From: Arthrobacter sp. SLBN-100
GTDB taxonomy: Bacteria; Actinomycetota; Actinomycetes; Actinomycetales; Micrococcaceae
Assembly: GCF_006715305.1 (NCBI RefSeq)
Contig: NZ_VFMY01000001.1
Span: 1,612,001 to 1,676,000 of the forward strand
DNA length: 64,000 nt
Reading direction: 5' to 3'
Shown here: positions 45,362-54,805 of the stretch, one piece after another
Position numbering within the stretch: position 1 is the stretch's first letter
Layout of the letters: every line of letters starts with the position of its first letter
Program-made: the position numbers and the translations under genes
Notes under the pieces: generated by a model
The model's database searches: none
The model's input: only the letters and a program-made list of their open reading frames with translations
Told to the model about the DNA's origin: nothing

Positions 45362-45787
45362 CTAGCCCAGGAGATCCAGGATCTCCGTCCGGGCGAACAT
45401 TTGGGCGGCCGCGCGAGCGGACGGGGATCCTGCGTCCGGGTCCGCCCCGGCGTCGAGCAGGACACGGGCAACATCGGTGTAGCCCTTGAAGGCGGCTCCG
45501 GCCAGCGGGGTCTGGCCCCGGTCGTTGGCGGTGTTTGCCTCGGCGCCGTGTTTCAGGATCAGTTGAACAGTCTCTGCGTGGCCGTGGTAGGCGGCCAGCA
45601 TCAGCAGGGAATCGCCGGCTGCATTGGTCAAGGTGGCGGGAGCGCCGGCGTCGAGATAGGCGCGCAGCAGCGCGGAGTCCCCCTCCCTGGCAGCCTGGAA
45701 CAGCGTGTGCGCCAGGGCCAGCGCTTCGTCGTCGGGCCCTTCCGCAGCCTCAGGCGGGTTGGATGGTGCAGCGGTGTTGTCAGTCAT
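45362..45787 (-). CDS. Ankyrin-repeat protein
   Basis: 141 residues. Two to three ankyrin repeats are visible: LFQAAREGDSALLRAYLDAG, DSLLMLAAYHGHAETVQLIL and TPLAGAAFKGYTDVARVLLD. Its role is unknown; single small ankyrin proteins next to ygfZ are plausible partners in protein-protein contacts. It overlaps the ygfZ stop by one base, so the two are translated together. Confidence 0.88.
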   Translation of the reverse strand: MTDNTAAPSNPPEAAEGPDDEALALAHTLFQAAREGDSALLRAYLDAGAPATLTNAAGDSLLMLAAYHGHAETVQLILKHGAEANTANDRGQTPLAGAAFKGYTDVARVLLDAGADPDAGSPSARAAAQMFARTEILDLLG

Positions 45788-46869
45788 CAGCGTGGCCCCT
45801 TGAGGAATCCGGTCTGGCGCCCCACCACCTGGCCGGCATCCGGGGCAACAATAAGTTCCTGGGCGGCAGTGTACGGCTCGTCCCCGTCCAGGACCGTCAG
45901 TATTTCATCCGCCGCTACGGAACGCTTTATGACTGCGAGGGCAACCGGCCCCATCTCGTAATGCTGGGCCACGGATGTCACCGTACCCACCTTCCGCTCC
46001 CCCACCAGGACAGGGCTGCCGGCCTGGGGCAGCGTATGCTGTGATCCGTCCAGCTGCAGGAAGACGAGCCGCCGCGGCGGGTGCCCCAGGTTATGGACGC
46101 GCGCGATGGTTTCCTGGCCCTTGTAGCAGCCCTTGGCCAGGTGGACCGCCGTGCGGAGGAGGTCCAGTTCGTGCGGGATGGTCTTGTCGTCCGTTTCGGC
46201 ACCGATGCGGGGACGCCAGGCAGCCAGGCGCAGCGCTTCGGCAGCGAGGACCCCGGCCAGGGGGCGCCCTTCCACGGCTTCCTCCAGTTCGGCGGCAGGA
46301 ACCAGGTACTCAAACCACGGGCGCTCAAGCCCGGGATGGTCAGCCGGCGGAACGGTGGCGTAGGAGTAGCCGCCGGGCCCAACATTGGGCCAGGGGTCCT
46401 GCCACACGAGCCGTTGCGCCCACTCGGGGATCGCCCTGGTGCTCCCCACCACGGCCCAGTCGGCCGAGACGTCGGCGATCTCCACCCGCAGCATGAACTT
46501 CATCCTGTTGAGGAACTCTGCCAGCGGGGCAGCTTCGGCGGCCTCCACGATCAGCCAGGTGGTCCCGCCGTCGTCAATCACCCTGGCGTCGAAATCGATC
46601 CTGCCCTGGACGCTCAGGAGGAGCAACTCGCTGGACTCCCCCGCCTGCAGGCCGGTGACCTGCTGCGAGGACAACGTGTTGAGCCAGGTCAGGCGGTCCG
46701 GCCCGGCCACCGTCACCACGCCGCGGTTGGAGAGGTCGACGACGGCGGTTCCGGCGGCGAGTGCGCGCTGCTCGCGGAGCGGCTCGCCGTAGTGGGCTGC
46801 GACGCCGGCGTCCGCGCCTGCTGCCTCAACGGCTCCGGGGCGCGACAACAGAGGGCTGGGAATAGTCAT
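45787..46869 (-). CDS. ygfZ: Folate-binding protein YgfZ (GcvT-like)
   Basis: Folate-dependent factor that helps keep certain iron-sulfur enzymes active. The 360-residue product has a GcvT-like N-terminal part (RGVVTVAGPDRLTWLNTLSS) and the hallmark KGCYKGQE motif (in HLAKGCYKGQETIARVHNLG). Followed by the ankyrin gene. A tandem repeat array lies just upstream of it. Confidence 0.92.
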   Translation of the reverse strand: MTIPSPLLSRPGAVEAAGADAGVAAHYGEPLREQRALAAGTAVVDLSNRGVVTVAGPDRLTWLNTLSSQQVTGLQAGESSELLLLSVQGRIDFDARVIDDGGTTWLIVEAAEAAPLAEFLNRMKFMLRVEIADVSADWAVVGSTRAIPEWAQRLVWQDPWPNVGPGGYSYATVPPADHPGLERPWFEYLVPAAELEEAVEGRPLAGVLAAEALRLAAWRPRIGAETDDKTIPHELDLLRTAVHLAKGCYKGQETIARVHNLGHPPRRLVFLQLDGSQHTLPQAGSPVLVGERKVGTVTSVAQHYEMGPVALAVIKRSVAADEILTVLDGDEPYTAAQELIVAPDAGQVVGRQTGFLKGPR

Positions 46870-46906
46870 ACTGGGGGCAACGTCCTTTAGTCAGGGAGTA
46901 TTCCGG

Positions 46907-46993
46907 GTTTCGACAAGCTCAACCACCGGAAAGATCAGGTTTCGACAGGCTCAACCACCGGAAAGATCAGGTTTCGACAAGCTCAACCACCGG
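46907..46993. repeat. Tandem array of a 32-bp unit (three copies)
   Basis: Three copies of a 23-bp core (gtttcgacaagctcaac...) at 46907, 46939 (one change) and 46971, separated by an identical 9-bp aaagatcag, giving a strict 32-bp period. A 13-bp direct repeat (gtattccgggttt) lies at 46898-46910 and again at 47010-47022, bracketing the array. A fourth core copy is at 23363-23385. Confidence 0.95.
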
Positions 46994-47003
46994 CAAGGGC
47001 GGG

Positions 47004-47744
47004 TCAGCGGTATTCCGGGTTTTCAAAATCGAAGCGGGTTCCGGCGGCCCATTCCTTGGGGAGGTTGCCGTAGGCGGGGAGCCCGCCGGCGTCCTTGAGG
47101 ATCCGGGCCAGGTGCAGGAGATTCCACGTCATAAAGGTTGCGTTCCGGTTGGTGAAGTCACTTTCGGGACCGCCGGAGCCTTCATCCAGGTAGCTTGGGC
47201 CGGGGCCCACCGGCCCGATCCAGCCCGCATCCGCCTGCGGCGGAATGCTGAAGCCAATGTGCTGCAGGCTGTAGAGGACGTTCATGGAGCAATGCTTGAT
47301 GCCGTCCTCGTTGCCCGTAATGAGGCAGCCGCCCACCTTGGGGTAGAACGCCCACTGGCCCTTGTTGTTCAGTTCCCCTGAGTGGGCGTAGAGGCGTTCG
47401 ATGAGCTTTTTGGTCTGGGAGGAGTTGTCGCCCAACCAGATGGGCCCGGCCACCACCACGATGTCCGCTTCCTGTACCGCGGGATACAGCTCCGGCCATT
47501 CGTCCGTGGGCCAGCCGTACTGGGTCATGTCCGGGTAGACACCGCTGGCAATATCGTGGTCCACCGTGCGGATCACCCGGGCGCTGACACCCTGTTTTTC
47601 CATGATGAGCCGGCTGATGGTGATCAGCCCGTCCGTGTTGGACGTCTGCGGCGACCGCTTCAGGGTCCCGTTGAAGAAGACGGCTTTCAGGTCGCTATAG
47701 TCCCGCCCGTTCCCGGCGGCCTGCACGTTCTGAGGATCTTCCAT
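47004..47744 (-). CDS. Flavodoxin-like NAD(P)H-dependent oxidoreductase
   Basis: Probable FMN-binding quinone or iron reductase. The 246-residue product has a flavodoxin fold start (KAVFFNGTLKRSPQTSNTDG), the flavin-contact loop VVVAGPIWLGDNSSQTKKLIERLY, and KVGGCLITGNEDG. The C-terminal 90 residues are less typical. The last residues overlap one of the 13-bp repeats next to the tandem array. Substrate unknown. Confidence 0.82.
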   Translation of the reverse strand: MEDPQNVQAAGNGRDYSDLKAVFFNGTLKRSPQTSNTDGLITISRLIMEKQGVSARVIRTVDHDIASGVYPDMTQYGWPTDEWPELYPAVQEADIVVVAGPIWLGDNSSQTKKLIERLYAHSGELNNKGQWAFYPKVGGCLITGNEDGIKHCSMNVLYSLQHIGFSIPPQADAGWIGPVGPGPSYLDEGSGGPESDFTNRNATFMTWNLLHLARILKDAGGLPAYGNLPKEWAAGTRFDFENPEYR

Positions 47745-47782
47745 GCGCGGCGCCCTCTTTCATTCCTCCCGACCTGTTGCGG

Positions 47783-48391
47783 TCAGGAAACTTTTTTGAG
47801 GAAAGCAGACGCGTGGGCTTCCAGCCCCTTGCCTTCCTTACCGCCAACGGCGACATCCCAGCGCCAGAGCAGGTTCCCATCCACCAGGCCGAAGATCCGG
47901 GTGGCAGCACTGTAGTCCTTCGAGTGGCTTCCGCGCATCACCATATCCGTGGTGAGCTGGATCTGCGGGCCTTTGATCTGCCCGTAGTACAACTCCGAAA
48001 TGCCCCCGGGATGGGAGATGGACACAGAGATGTCGAACCCGCCCTCGCTGTTGCGCAAGGCCTCCACTTCGTCCGCGCTCTTCAGCGCGGGGACGATGTC
48101 TGCCGGAATCAAACCGGGGCCGCCGTCGGCATCCAGCTGTTTGCGCTCCAGCGCCCAGAAGCCGGTCTCGACGGTCAGCGGACGCAGGCGCGTGCCGTCG
48201 TCGTCGGTCAACCAGCTCTCCGCACGGTACTGCAGGTACGGCAGTCCGTTGTGTGTGAAGGATACGTGCTGCAGGAAGTGTTCCGAGTCCTCGTCCCCGC
48301 TGCCCAGCCGGCCGCGGCCCTCCCACTCACCAATGAGCCAGGAAAGCGGGACGAGTTCTGGAGTCAGGTCTGTGGGAATCTCAATCGGCAC
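47783..48391 (-). CDS. Nitrobindin-like FABP-family protein
   Basis: The 202-residue product matches bacterial nitrobindin-like beta-barrels: GEWEGRGRLG (residues 21-30) is the GxWxGxGxG signature, followed by alternating strands to a C-terminal EAHASAFLKKVS. Homologues with a proximal His near the C-terminus bind ferric haem and react with nitric oxide or peroxynitrite; the His in LEAHASAFL is in about the right place. Function here inferred from family. Confidence 0.85.
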   Translation of the reverse strand: MPIEIPTDLTPELVPLSWLIGEWEGRGRLGSGDEDSEHFLQHVSFTHNGLPYLQYRAESWLTDDDGTRLRPLTVETGFWALERKQLDADGGPGLIPADIVPALKSADEVEALRNSEGGFDISVSISHPGGISELYYGQIKGPQIQLTTDMVMRGSHSKDYSAATRIFGLVDGNLLWRWDVAVGGKEGKGLEAHASAFLKKVS

Positions 48392-48429
48392 AGCAATTAC
48401 CTCGGAAAACGGCTAGCTACGGAACGGGC

Positions 48430-48543
48430 CTACTTCTGGCCCTTGAAGAGGCGGTAGACCACAAATCCGGCGAACCACGCCATGGACAGGCTGGCGATGC
48501 CGAGCAGGACAAGGAAGAAAATTTCAAAAGCAAGTACGGACAT
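48430..48543 (-). CDS. 37-residue single-pass membrane microprotein
   Basis: Hypothetical; ATG at 48543 with AGGATGG ten bases upstream. The sequence is one hydrophobic stretch (MSVLAFEIFFLVLLGIASLS, MAWFAGFVVYRL) ending in FKGQK. It lies 16 bp after the multi-span membrane protein gene (48560) and in the same direction, so the two are probably cotranscribed. No family recognised. Confidence 0.65.
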   Translation of the reverse strand: MSVLAFEIFFLVLLGIASLSMAWFAGFVVYRLFKGQK

Positions 48544-48559
48544 GATGCCATCCTAACTG

Positions 48560-49327
48560 TTAGTAGATGAGTAGTTTGTCTATGAAGTAGGCCAGTGAAC
48601 CCACCGCGGAGACAGGCGCCAGCCCCATGCTAAGGGCAGCGGGAACATTTAGCGGAGCCCCCCGGAGCGTTACAAGACGGCGGAAGCTCACCAGCACTGC
48701 GCCCACCACCACACCGAAAACCGCGGCCGGGAGCACGGCGACCTCAGAGAGGACCAGCCCGGCAAGCGGCCCGGCAAGTCCGGCCAGGACAATCCCCAGG
48801 GGCGCCACGATGCTGTCCGGCCAGCGGATCAGTCCCACCAGGAGGGCAACCACCCCGCTGATGGCCGCCACGAGCAGCATCTCCCGCAGGCCGTTTAACC
48901 TCGCGCCGGCGATCCATCCTGCGCCCAGACAGGACAGCAACACGCCCACTGAACATCCGAGCGTCGACTCCAGGCGCTGGGCCTGCCCCGTTCCGCGGAT
49001 GAGCTGCACCGCAAACACAGCCATGATCCCGAGGGCGATAAAGGGCGGCGTCCAGTCCAGGAACCCGGGAGCGGGGGCGTATGCGGCGGCGAGGGCGGAT
49101 CCGGCGCCGGCGAGGCCGATGACCGCGGCGAGGGTCTTCTTGGCGGGAATCCGGAGGAAGTGCGGCCAGCCGATGCCAACAGCGGCCGCGATGATCACGG
49201 CAACGGCCACCAAGGCCTCGCGGGACGCATACACCCCGGCGATGATCGCGGCCAGTCCCGCAATGCCCACCACACCGATGGTCCACGAGCCCAGGGAGCG
49301 CACGGGTGCCTGAAGTTCCGCCGTCAT
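48560..49327 (-). CDS. Multi-span membrane protein of unknown function
   Basis: 255 residues with about eight hydrophobic helices and few charged residues between them. No catalytic motif or known transporter signature was seen. The gene is followed by the 37-residue membrane microprotein. It could be a permease or a structural membrane protein; no function is assigned. Confidence 0.75.
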   Translation of the reverse strand: MTAELQAPVRSLGSWTIGVVGIAGLAAIIAGVYASREALVAVAVIIAAAVGIGWPHFLRIPAKKTLAAVIGLAGAGSALAAAYAPAPGFLDWTPPFIALGIMAVFAVQLIRGTGQAQRLESTLGCSVGVLLSCLGAGWIAGARLNGLREMLLVAAISGVVALLVGLIRWPDSIVAPLGIVLAGLAGPLAGLVLSEVAVLPAAVFGVVVGAVLVSFRRLVTLRGAPLNVPAALSMGLAPVSAVGSLAYFIDKLLIY

Positions 49328-49520
49328 TCGGATCCCGGCCCGGGCCTAGTCTGTGCACTCACTGCGCTGCATCCCATCCTGCGTTGACGTCTTGGAAGGC
49401 GGCGCGCGCCCTCAGTGCCAGGGCATCCAGCCCTGCTCCAATCCTGCCTTATGTGAACGGGATATGTCGCAAAACGTACATTCACCGAGGCTAATCCATG
49501 CCTCCCGCGGACCCGGCGGG
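49328..49520. other. Divergent gap upstream of glnR
   Basis: No gene is supported between the start of the membrane protein gene and the proposed glnR promoter. Nothing clear beyond GC-rich sequence was seen. Confidence 0.4.
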
Positions 49521-49660
49521 TATACTCAAGGCTCAGCTAAGTTCCCTGCTGAGGTGCGGATCGCTGCGGTTGGCAGCGGCCCAAAACCGGGGCAGGGAGC
49601 CAGTACCGGCCGGTGAGAATCCGGTTCAGTCGCCCAACGATGCGCGGACGGCCCTTGGAG
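49521..49660 (+). promoter_or_regulatory. glnR promoter -10 and structured 5' leader
   Basis: TATACT at 49521-49526 is a good -10 element. The following ~130 nt can fold into several helices: CTCAGC/GCTGAG (49532-49552), an alternative TTCCCTGC/GCAGGGA pairing, CGCTGC/GCAGCG (49562-49578) and CCGG/CCGG around TGAGAAT (49610-49624). The segment ccggtgagaatccgg followed by cagtcgcccaacgatg resembles the central core of cobalamin-type riboswitches, but no full B12 box is seen. Whether it is a riboswitch is open. Confidence 0.45.
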
Positions 49661-49665
49661 GAACA

Positions 49666-50364
49666 ATGTCCCACATCCTGTTATTGACGAACAGCACCGG
49701 TTCTTCGGTGGACATCCTGCCTGCCTTGGAATTGCTGAACCACCGGGTGCATATCCTCCCCGCCGAGCCAACGGCCCTGCTGGAGACCGATCCCTGCGAC
49801 ATCGTGCTGCTCGATGCACGTAAGGACCTGGTGGGTGCCCGGTCCCTCACCCAGCTTCTCAAAGCCACCGGCCTCAGCGCCCCGCTGGTGCTGATCCTGA
49901 CTGAAGGCGGCATGGCCGCAGTGTCCTCCGCCTGGGCCGTTGACGACATCGTGCTCGAATCAGCCGGCCCCGCCGAGGTGGAGGCACGCATCCGGCTCTC
50001 CGTCGCCCGGGCCGTCCCCGAGCAGGATGACGCGCCGTCCGAGATCCGGGCTGCCGGCGTCATCATCGACGAAGCGAGTTACACCGCGCGGGTGAATGGC
50101 GCTCCCCTGAACCTCACCTTCAAGGAATTCGAGCTCCTGAAGTACCTGGCGCAGCATCCTGGCCGGGTGTTCACGCGCCAGCAGCTGCTCACCGAAGTGT
50201 GGGGCTACGACTACTACGGCGGCACCCGCACGGTGGATGTCCACGTCCGGCGCCTCCGGGCCAAGCTGGGCGCCGACCACGAGAACCTCATCAGCACCGT
50301 CCGAAACGTCGGCTACCGGCTCACCCTGGTCCGGCAGCAGGAAGACGAGCTGACCGAAGCCTGA
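49666..50364 (+). CDS. glnR: GlnR-type orphan response regulator (nitrogen control)
   Basis: OmpR-like transcription factor that in actinobacteria controls nitrogen assimilation (glnA, amt, nir genes). The ATG at 49666 has GGAGGAACA just upstream. The 232-residue product has an atypical receiver (1-125) with Asp50 in [10 protein letters not shown] and the family-typical [20 protein letters not shown] and [18 protein letters not shown], then a winged helix (about 145-225; [32 protein letters not shown]). No partner kinase is adjacent, as in known GlnR. Upstream of mshD, the order seen in other actinobacteria. Confidence 0.9.
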   Translation: MSHILLLTNSTGSSVDILPALELLNHRVHILPAEPTALLETDPCDIVLLDARKDLVGARSLTQLLKATGLSAPLVLILTEGGMAAVSSAWAVDDIVLESAGPAEVEARIRLSVARAVPEQDDAPSEIRAAGVIIDEASYTARVNGAPLNLTFKEFELLKYLAQHPGRVFTRQQLLTEVWGYDYYGGTRTVDVHVRRLRAKLGADHENLISTVRNVGYRLTLVRQQEDELTEA

Positions 50365-50414
50365 GCCGCTTCGCCGCGGCCGGTGTCCGAATGATTCCCG
50401 TATAGCCTTGCCTC

Positions 50415-51383
50415 ATGACTCCAGCGCACCCTGAGAAGTGGCCCGTCCATGTAGTCCAGGGCGGGGTTGACCGGCAGCTCCTCCAGGACTGCCGCGACCT
50501 CCTGGCCGCTGCCGAGGAATCGGACGGCAACCCGTCCATCTCCGAGCAGACCCTGATCAGCATGCGTGCCGGGGATTCCACCGAACACAAGCTGCTGACC
50601 CTGGCCCTGTACGCCCCGGACGAGGACTCCGATCCTGCCTCCGGCCAGGACCTGGCGGGATTCGCCGCCGTGGTGGAAGATCCGGACGGTACTGGCGTGG
50701 TGGAGATCGCGGTGCATCCCAGTTACCGGAACCAGGGCGTCGGGGACCGCCTGGTGGGTGCCCTTCAGGACCGGCGGGGGTTCAGCGGGTTGAAGGCGTG
50801 GTCCCATGGCAACCATGAGGCTGCCGCTGATCTTGCCGCCCGCTACGGCTACGTGCCGGTGCGTGAACTGTGGAAAATGCGGATGACGACGGCGGCTGCC
50901 GACCTTCCCGACGTCGCCCTTCCGGCCGGGGTGACCATCCGCGCCTTTGTGCCCGGGCAGGATGAGGACGCCTGGCTGGCGGCCAACCGGGCCGCCTTCG
51001 CGCACCACCCCGAGCAGGGCAGCCTCAACCGGGCGGACCTTGACGCCCGCATGGCCGAATCCTGGTTCGACCCGGCGGGCTTCCTCCTGGCTGTTGATGG
51101 GGACGGCCGGCTGCTGGGTTACCACTGGACCAAGGTCCATCCCCAGCACGGCCCGCACCCCGCCATCGGCGAGATTTACGTGGTGGGGGTGACCCCGGAA
51201 GCCCAGGGGTCAGGTCTGGGAAAGGCCCTCACAGTGGCCGGCATCAAACACCTGCAGGCCCTCGGGCTGCATGCCGTCATGCTGTATGTCGATGCCGATA
51301 ACGCACCGGCGGTTGCCCTGTACCGGCAGCTGGGCTTCAGCCGGTGGGACATGGACGTGATGTACGGTCCGGCGGCGGGTTAG
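50415..51383 (+). CDS. mshD: Mycothiol synthase
   Basis: Final step of mycothiol biosynthesis: acetylates Cys-GlcN-Ins using acetyl-CoA. The 322-residue product has two GNAT domains with VEIAVHPSYRNQGVGDRLVG and GEIYVVGVTPEAQGSGLGKA, followed by NAPAVALYRQLGFSRWDMDV, all typical of MshD. Only actinobacteria make mycothiol, so this gene also supports the taxonomic placement. It starts 50 bp after glnR. Confidence 0.95.
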   Translation: MTPAHPEKWPVHVVQGGVDRQLLQDCRDLLAAAEESDGNPSISEQTLISMRAGDSTEHKLLTLALYAPDEDSDPASGQDLAGFAAVVEDPDGTGVVEIAVHPSYRNQGVGDRLVGALQDRRGFSGLKAWSHGNHEAAADLAARYGYVPVRELWKMRMTTAAADLPDVALPAGVTIRAFVPGQDEDAWLAANRAAFAHHPEQGSLNRADLDARMAESWFDPAGFLLAVDGDGRLLGYHWTKVHPQHGPHPAIGEIYVVGVTPEAQGSGLGKALTVAGIKHLQALGLHAVMLYVDADNAPAVALYRQLGFSRWDMDVMYGPAAG

Positions 51384-51513
51384 CCGAGCCGCCTGACGCA
51401 CGCCGGTCCCGGGCGCTGAATCAAGGGCCTTCCCCTATTGAATGCTTGTAAGGTTGAAACAGAACCGCGCCGGCCGGAAACGGCAGCATCAAGCGCCAGG
51501 TAAAGGAGATGCC

Positions 51514-53763
51514 ATGAACCCGGAACCTTCCGGAGCAGCCACGTCCCAAGAGGCTCCAGTCCCGGTGCGCGCGCGCTTCGGCTCCTCGGAGGTACCGGCG
51601 TCGCGGGCCACCCAGGACCGGATAGACATCCCGGACTTTGCGCCCAACCTGGAACCTGAAGGGGATATCCGCCCGGACCGTTTCCTGGACCGTGAACTGA
51701 GCTGGCTCAGCTTCAACTCCCGGGTCCTGGAACTGGCCGAGGATCCAACCCTGCACCTGCTGGAGCGCGTCAGCTTCCTCTCCATCTTCGCGTCCAACCT
51801 GGATGAGTTCTTTATGGTCCGCGTGGCCGGACTGAAACGCCGCATTGCCACGGGGCTGGCTGTTCCCTCCCCCGCCGGGCTCAGCCCGGTGGAGGTGCTC
51901 GAAAAGATCGGCGAGGAAGCACACCGGCTCCAGCAGCGCCACGCGCAGGTCTTCGCCGACCAGATCCGCCCGGCACTGGCCTACGAGCACATCCACCTCA
52001 TGCACTGGAATGAACTGGATGACGCCGCCAAGCAGCAGCTCAGCCAGATGTTCGCCGAAAAAGTGTTCCCCATCCTGACGCCCCTGGCTGTGGACCCGGC
52101 GCACCCGTTTCCGTACATTTCGGGGCTTTCGCTGAACCTGGCCGTGGTGGTCCGGAACCCGGTGAGCGACAAAGAGCTCTTCGCCCGCGTGAAGGTGCCG
52201 GACCAGCTGCCGCGGCTCATTTCCATTGACGGCCCGCGTGCCGGTGCCGTGGCTGGCCGGGTGGCCCGTTTCATCGCCCTCGAGGAAGTTATTGCCGTCC
52301 ACCTGGACAGGCTGTTCGCCGGCATGGAGGTCCTGGAGCACCACACCTTCCGTGTTACCCGCAATGAGGACGTGGAGGTCGAAGAGGACGACGCCGAGAA
52401 CCTCCTGCAGGCGCTGGAAAAGGAACTCCTGCGCCGGCGCTTCGGCCCTCCTGTCCGGCTTGAGGTCACCAACGACATCAACCCCAACATCCGGGCACTG
52501 CTGATCCGTGAACTGGGTGTTGAGGAATCCGAGGTCTACTCGGTCCCCGCACCCCTGGACCTCCGCGGCCTGTCGGTCATTGCCGGCATCGACCGCGCGG
52601 ACCTGCACTACCCCAAGCACGTCCCGCACACCTCCCGGTACCTCAACGAGTCCGAGACGTCCAAGGCAGCCAACGTTTTCGCGGCCATGCGCCGCCGGGA
52701 CATCCTGCTCCACCACCCGTACGATTCGTTTTCCACCTCCGTGCAGGCGTTCCTGGAGCAGGCGGCAGCGGATCCCAAGGTGCAGGCCATCAAGCAGACC
52801 CTGTACCGCACCTCGGGCGATTCCCCCATTGTGGACGCCCTGATTGATGCTGCCGAGGCCGGCAAGCAGGTACTTGCCCTCGTGGAGATCAAGGCCCGGT
52901 TTGATGAGCAGGCGAACATCTCCTGGGCCCGCAAGCTGGAGCAGGCGGGCGTGCACGTGGTGTACGGCATCGTGGGCCTGAAAACGCACTGCAAGCTCTC
53001 GCTGGTGGTACGCCAGGAAGTGGACGGGTTGCGCCGTTACTGCCATATCGGCACCGGCAACTACCACCCCCGGACTGCCCGCTACTACGAGGACCTCGGT
53101 CTCCTGACAGCCAATGACCAGGTGGGCGAGGACTTGTCCAAGCTGTTCAACCAGCTCTCCGGCTATGCGCCCAAGTCAACCTTCAAGCGCCTTCTGGTCG
53201 CTCCGCGTTCCGTGCGCTCGGGGCTGATCGACCGGATCGAGACCGAGATCCGGAATGCCCGGGCCGGGCTGCCGGGCCGTGTCCAGATCAAGGTCAACTC
53301 CATGGTGGACGAAGCCATCATCGACTCGCTGTACCGGGCATCGCAGGCCGGTGTGAAGGTGGATGTGGTGGTGCGCGGCATCTGCTCGTTGCGCCCGGGG
53401 GTTCCGGGGCTCAGCGACCACATCACCGTCCGTTCCATCCTGGGCAGGTTCCTGGAGCACTCCCGCGTGTTTGCCTTCGCCAACGGCGGGGACCCGGTGG
53501 TGTACATCGGCTCCGCTGACATGATGCACCGCAACCTGGACCGCCGGGTGGAGGCCCTGGTCCAGCTGGCCAGCGCTGACGACATCCAGTATGTCCTGGA
53601 CATGATAAGCCGTTACATGGCGCCGGAAACCGCCAGCTGGCACCTGGATAACGAGGGGAAGTGGACGCGCCATCATCTGGGCGAGGACGGCAGGCCGCTT
53701 GAGGACGTCCAGTCCTTCCTGCTGGCATCGCGGCCACGGCAACGCAGCCTGAGCCGACGGTAA
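51514..53763 (+). CDS. ppk: Polyphosphate kinase 1
   Basis: Makes polyphosphate from ATP. The ATG at 51514 has TAAAGGAG upstream; an in-frame extension to 51442 is not needed. The 749-residue product has the N-terminal [34 protein letters not shown], and the catalytic segment [20 protein letters not shown] with the phosphorylated His (His511) and the Arg-containing HxK-type motifs. Family length. Followed after 11 bp by a Nudix fusion gene; such ppk-mutT pairs recur in actinobacteria. Confidence 0.97.
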   Translation: MNPEPSGAATSQEAPVPVRARFGSSEVPASRATQDRIDIPDFAPNLEPEGDIRPDRFLDRELSWLSFNSRVLELAEDPTLHLLERVSFLSIFASNLDEFFMVRVAGLKRRIATGLAVPSPAGLSPVEVLEKIGEEAHRLQQRHAQVFADQIRPALAYEHIHLMHWNELDDAAKQQLSQMFAEKVFPILTPLAVDPAHPFPYISGLSLNLAVVVRNPVSDKELFARVKVPDQLPRLISIDGPRAGAVAGRVARFIALEEVIAVHLDRLFAGMEVLEHHTFRVTRNEDVEVEEDDAENLLQALEKELLRRRFGPPVRLEVTNDINPNIRALLIRELGVEESEVYSVPAPLDLRGLSVIAGIDRADLHYPKHVPHTSRYLNESETSKAANVFAAMRRRDILLHHPYDSFSTSVQAFLEQAAADPKVQAIKQTLYRTSGDSPIVDALIDAAEAGKQVLALVEIKARFDEQANISWARKLEQAGVHVVYGIVGLKTHCKLSLVVRQEVDGLRRYCHIGTGNYHPRTARYYEDLGLLTANDQVGEDLSKLFNQLSGYAPKSTFKRLLVAPRSVRSGLIDRIETEIRNARAGLPGRVQIKVNSMVDEAIIDSLYRASQAGVKVDVVVRGICSLRPGVPGLSDHITVRSILGRFLEHSRVFAFANGGDPVVYIGSADMMHRNLDRRVEALVQLASADDIQYVLDMISRYMAPETASWHLDNEGKWTRHHLGEDGRPLEDVQSFLLASRPRQRSLSRR

Positions 53764-53774
53764 GGGCCGCGGTT

Positions 53775-54743
53775 TTGTCGAGCGACGCACTCGTAGCAGA
53801 CCAGACAGACCACCCAGACGAACCGGTAGCCGTCACGGCTGCCGGTGCCCTGCCGTGGCGTCTCAACAAGGACCAGCTTGAAGTCCTGTTGATCCACCGG
53901 CCCCGTTATGACGACTGGTCCTGGCCCAAGGGAAAGATTGACGACGGCGAGACCGTCCCTGAGTGCGCCGTCCGCGAGGTGTGGGAGGAGATTGGGCTGT
54001 CCGCCTCACTGGGCATACCGTTACCCCCCATCCACTACCACGTGGCTTCCGGCCTCAAGGTGGTCTACTACTGGGCAGTCAGGGTCAACGGCGGCAAGCT
54101 TGTGCCGGACGGCAAGGAGGTGGACAGCGTGATGTGGTGTGCCCCCGACAAGGCGGCCCGGCTGCTGTCCAACCCCTCCGACGTCGCGCCGCTCGAGTAC
54201 TTGCGGGACGCCCATGAGCGCGGCGAGCTGAACACCTGGCCCCTCCTGGTGCTCCGCCATGCGAAGGCGAAGCCCCGCTCGTCCTGGTCCAAGGCGGAGG
54301 GGGAACGTCCGCTCGCGGCCACCGGAAACCGCCAGGCGAAAGCTGTGGGCCGGCTGCTCCAAGCGTGGAAGCCGCCCCGGGTGGTCACCAGCCCGTGGCT
54401 CCGGTGCGTGGCCACGGTTGCCCCGTATGCGAAGGCGGCGGGCGCCAAAGTGAAACTGGCCGAAGCGCTGACCGAACACCGGCATGAGCGGAACCCGAAG
54501 AAAACCGCCGCCGTCGTAGAGGCCCTGTTCGATAAGCAGCGGCCGGTGGTCCTGTGCACGCACCGCCCGGCGCTGCCCACTGTGTTCGGGCAGCTGACCG
54601 AACACATGCCGCGGCACATGAGCGCACTCCTGCCGGCGGAGGAACCATACCTCTCCCCGGGCGAACTCGTGGTGTGCCACGTAGCCCCGGATGCCAAAAA
54701 CCGGGTGGTGGCCGTGGAGCAGTTCAAGCCCTTCGACGACTGA
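53775..54743 (+). CDS. Nudix hydrolase fused to a histidine-phosphatase domain (MutT1-like)
   Basis: 322 residues. The N-terminal Nudix domain has the full Nudix box at 53-75 (GKIDDGETVPECAVREVWEE); the C-terminal domain has a phosphoglycerate-mutase-like RHG variant (VLRHAKA, Arg161-His162) with later His and Arg positions. Mycobacterial MutT1 has the same layout and hydrolyses 8-oxo-GTP/GDP and dinucleoside polyphosphates. Start TTG at 53775 is the best available but the exact codon is uncertain. Cotranscribed with ppk. Confidence 0.9.
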   Translation: MSSDALVADQTDHPDEPVAVTAAGALPWRLNKDQLEVLLIHRPRYDDWSWPKGKIDDGETVPECAVREVWEEIGLSASLGIPLPPIHYHVASGLKVVYYWAVRVNGGKLVPDGKEVDSVMWCAPDKAARLLSNPSDVAPLEYLRDAHERGELNTWPLLVLRHAKAKPRSSWSKAEGERPLAATGNRQAKAVGRLLQAWKPPRVVTSPWLRCVATVAPYAKAAGAKVKLAEALTEHRHERNPKKTAAVVEALFDKQRPVVLCTHRPALPTVFGQLTEHMPRHMSALLPAEEPYLSPGELVVCHVAPDAKNRVVAVEQFKPFDD

Positions 54744-54805
54744 CCTGTGGCGCCCGGGGTGCTGCCTTGGGCCGCGCCGCCCGGTATGCAAAGTAGACTT
54801 TAGGC

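Noticed and set aside
46907..46993. CRISPR-like repeat array
   Set aside because: The 9-bp spacers are identical to each other and far too short, and no cas gene is nearby; it is a tandem repeat.
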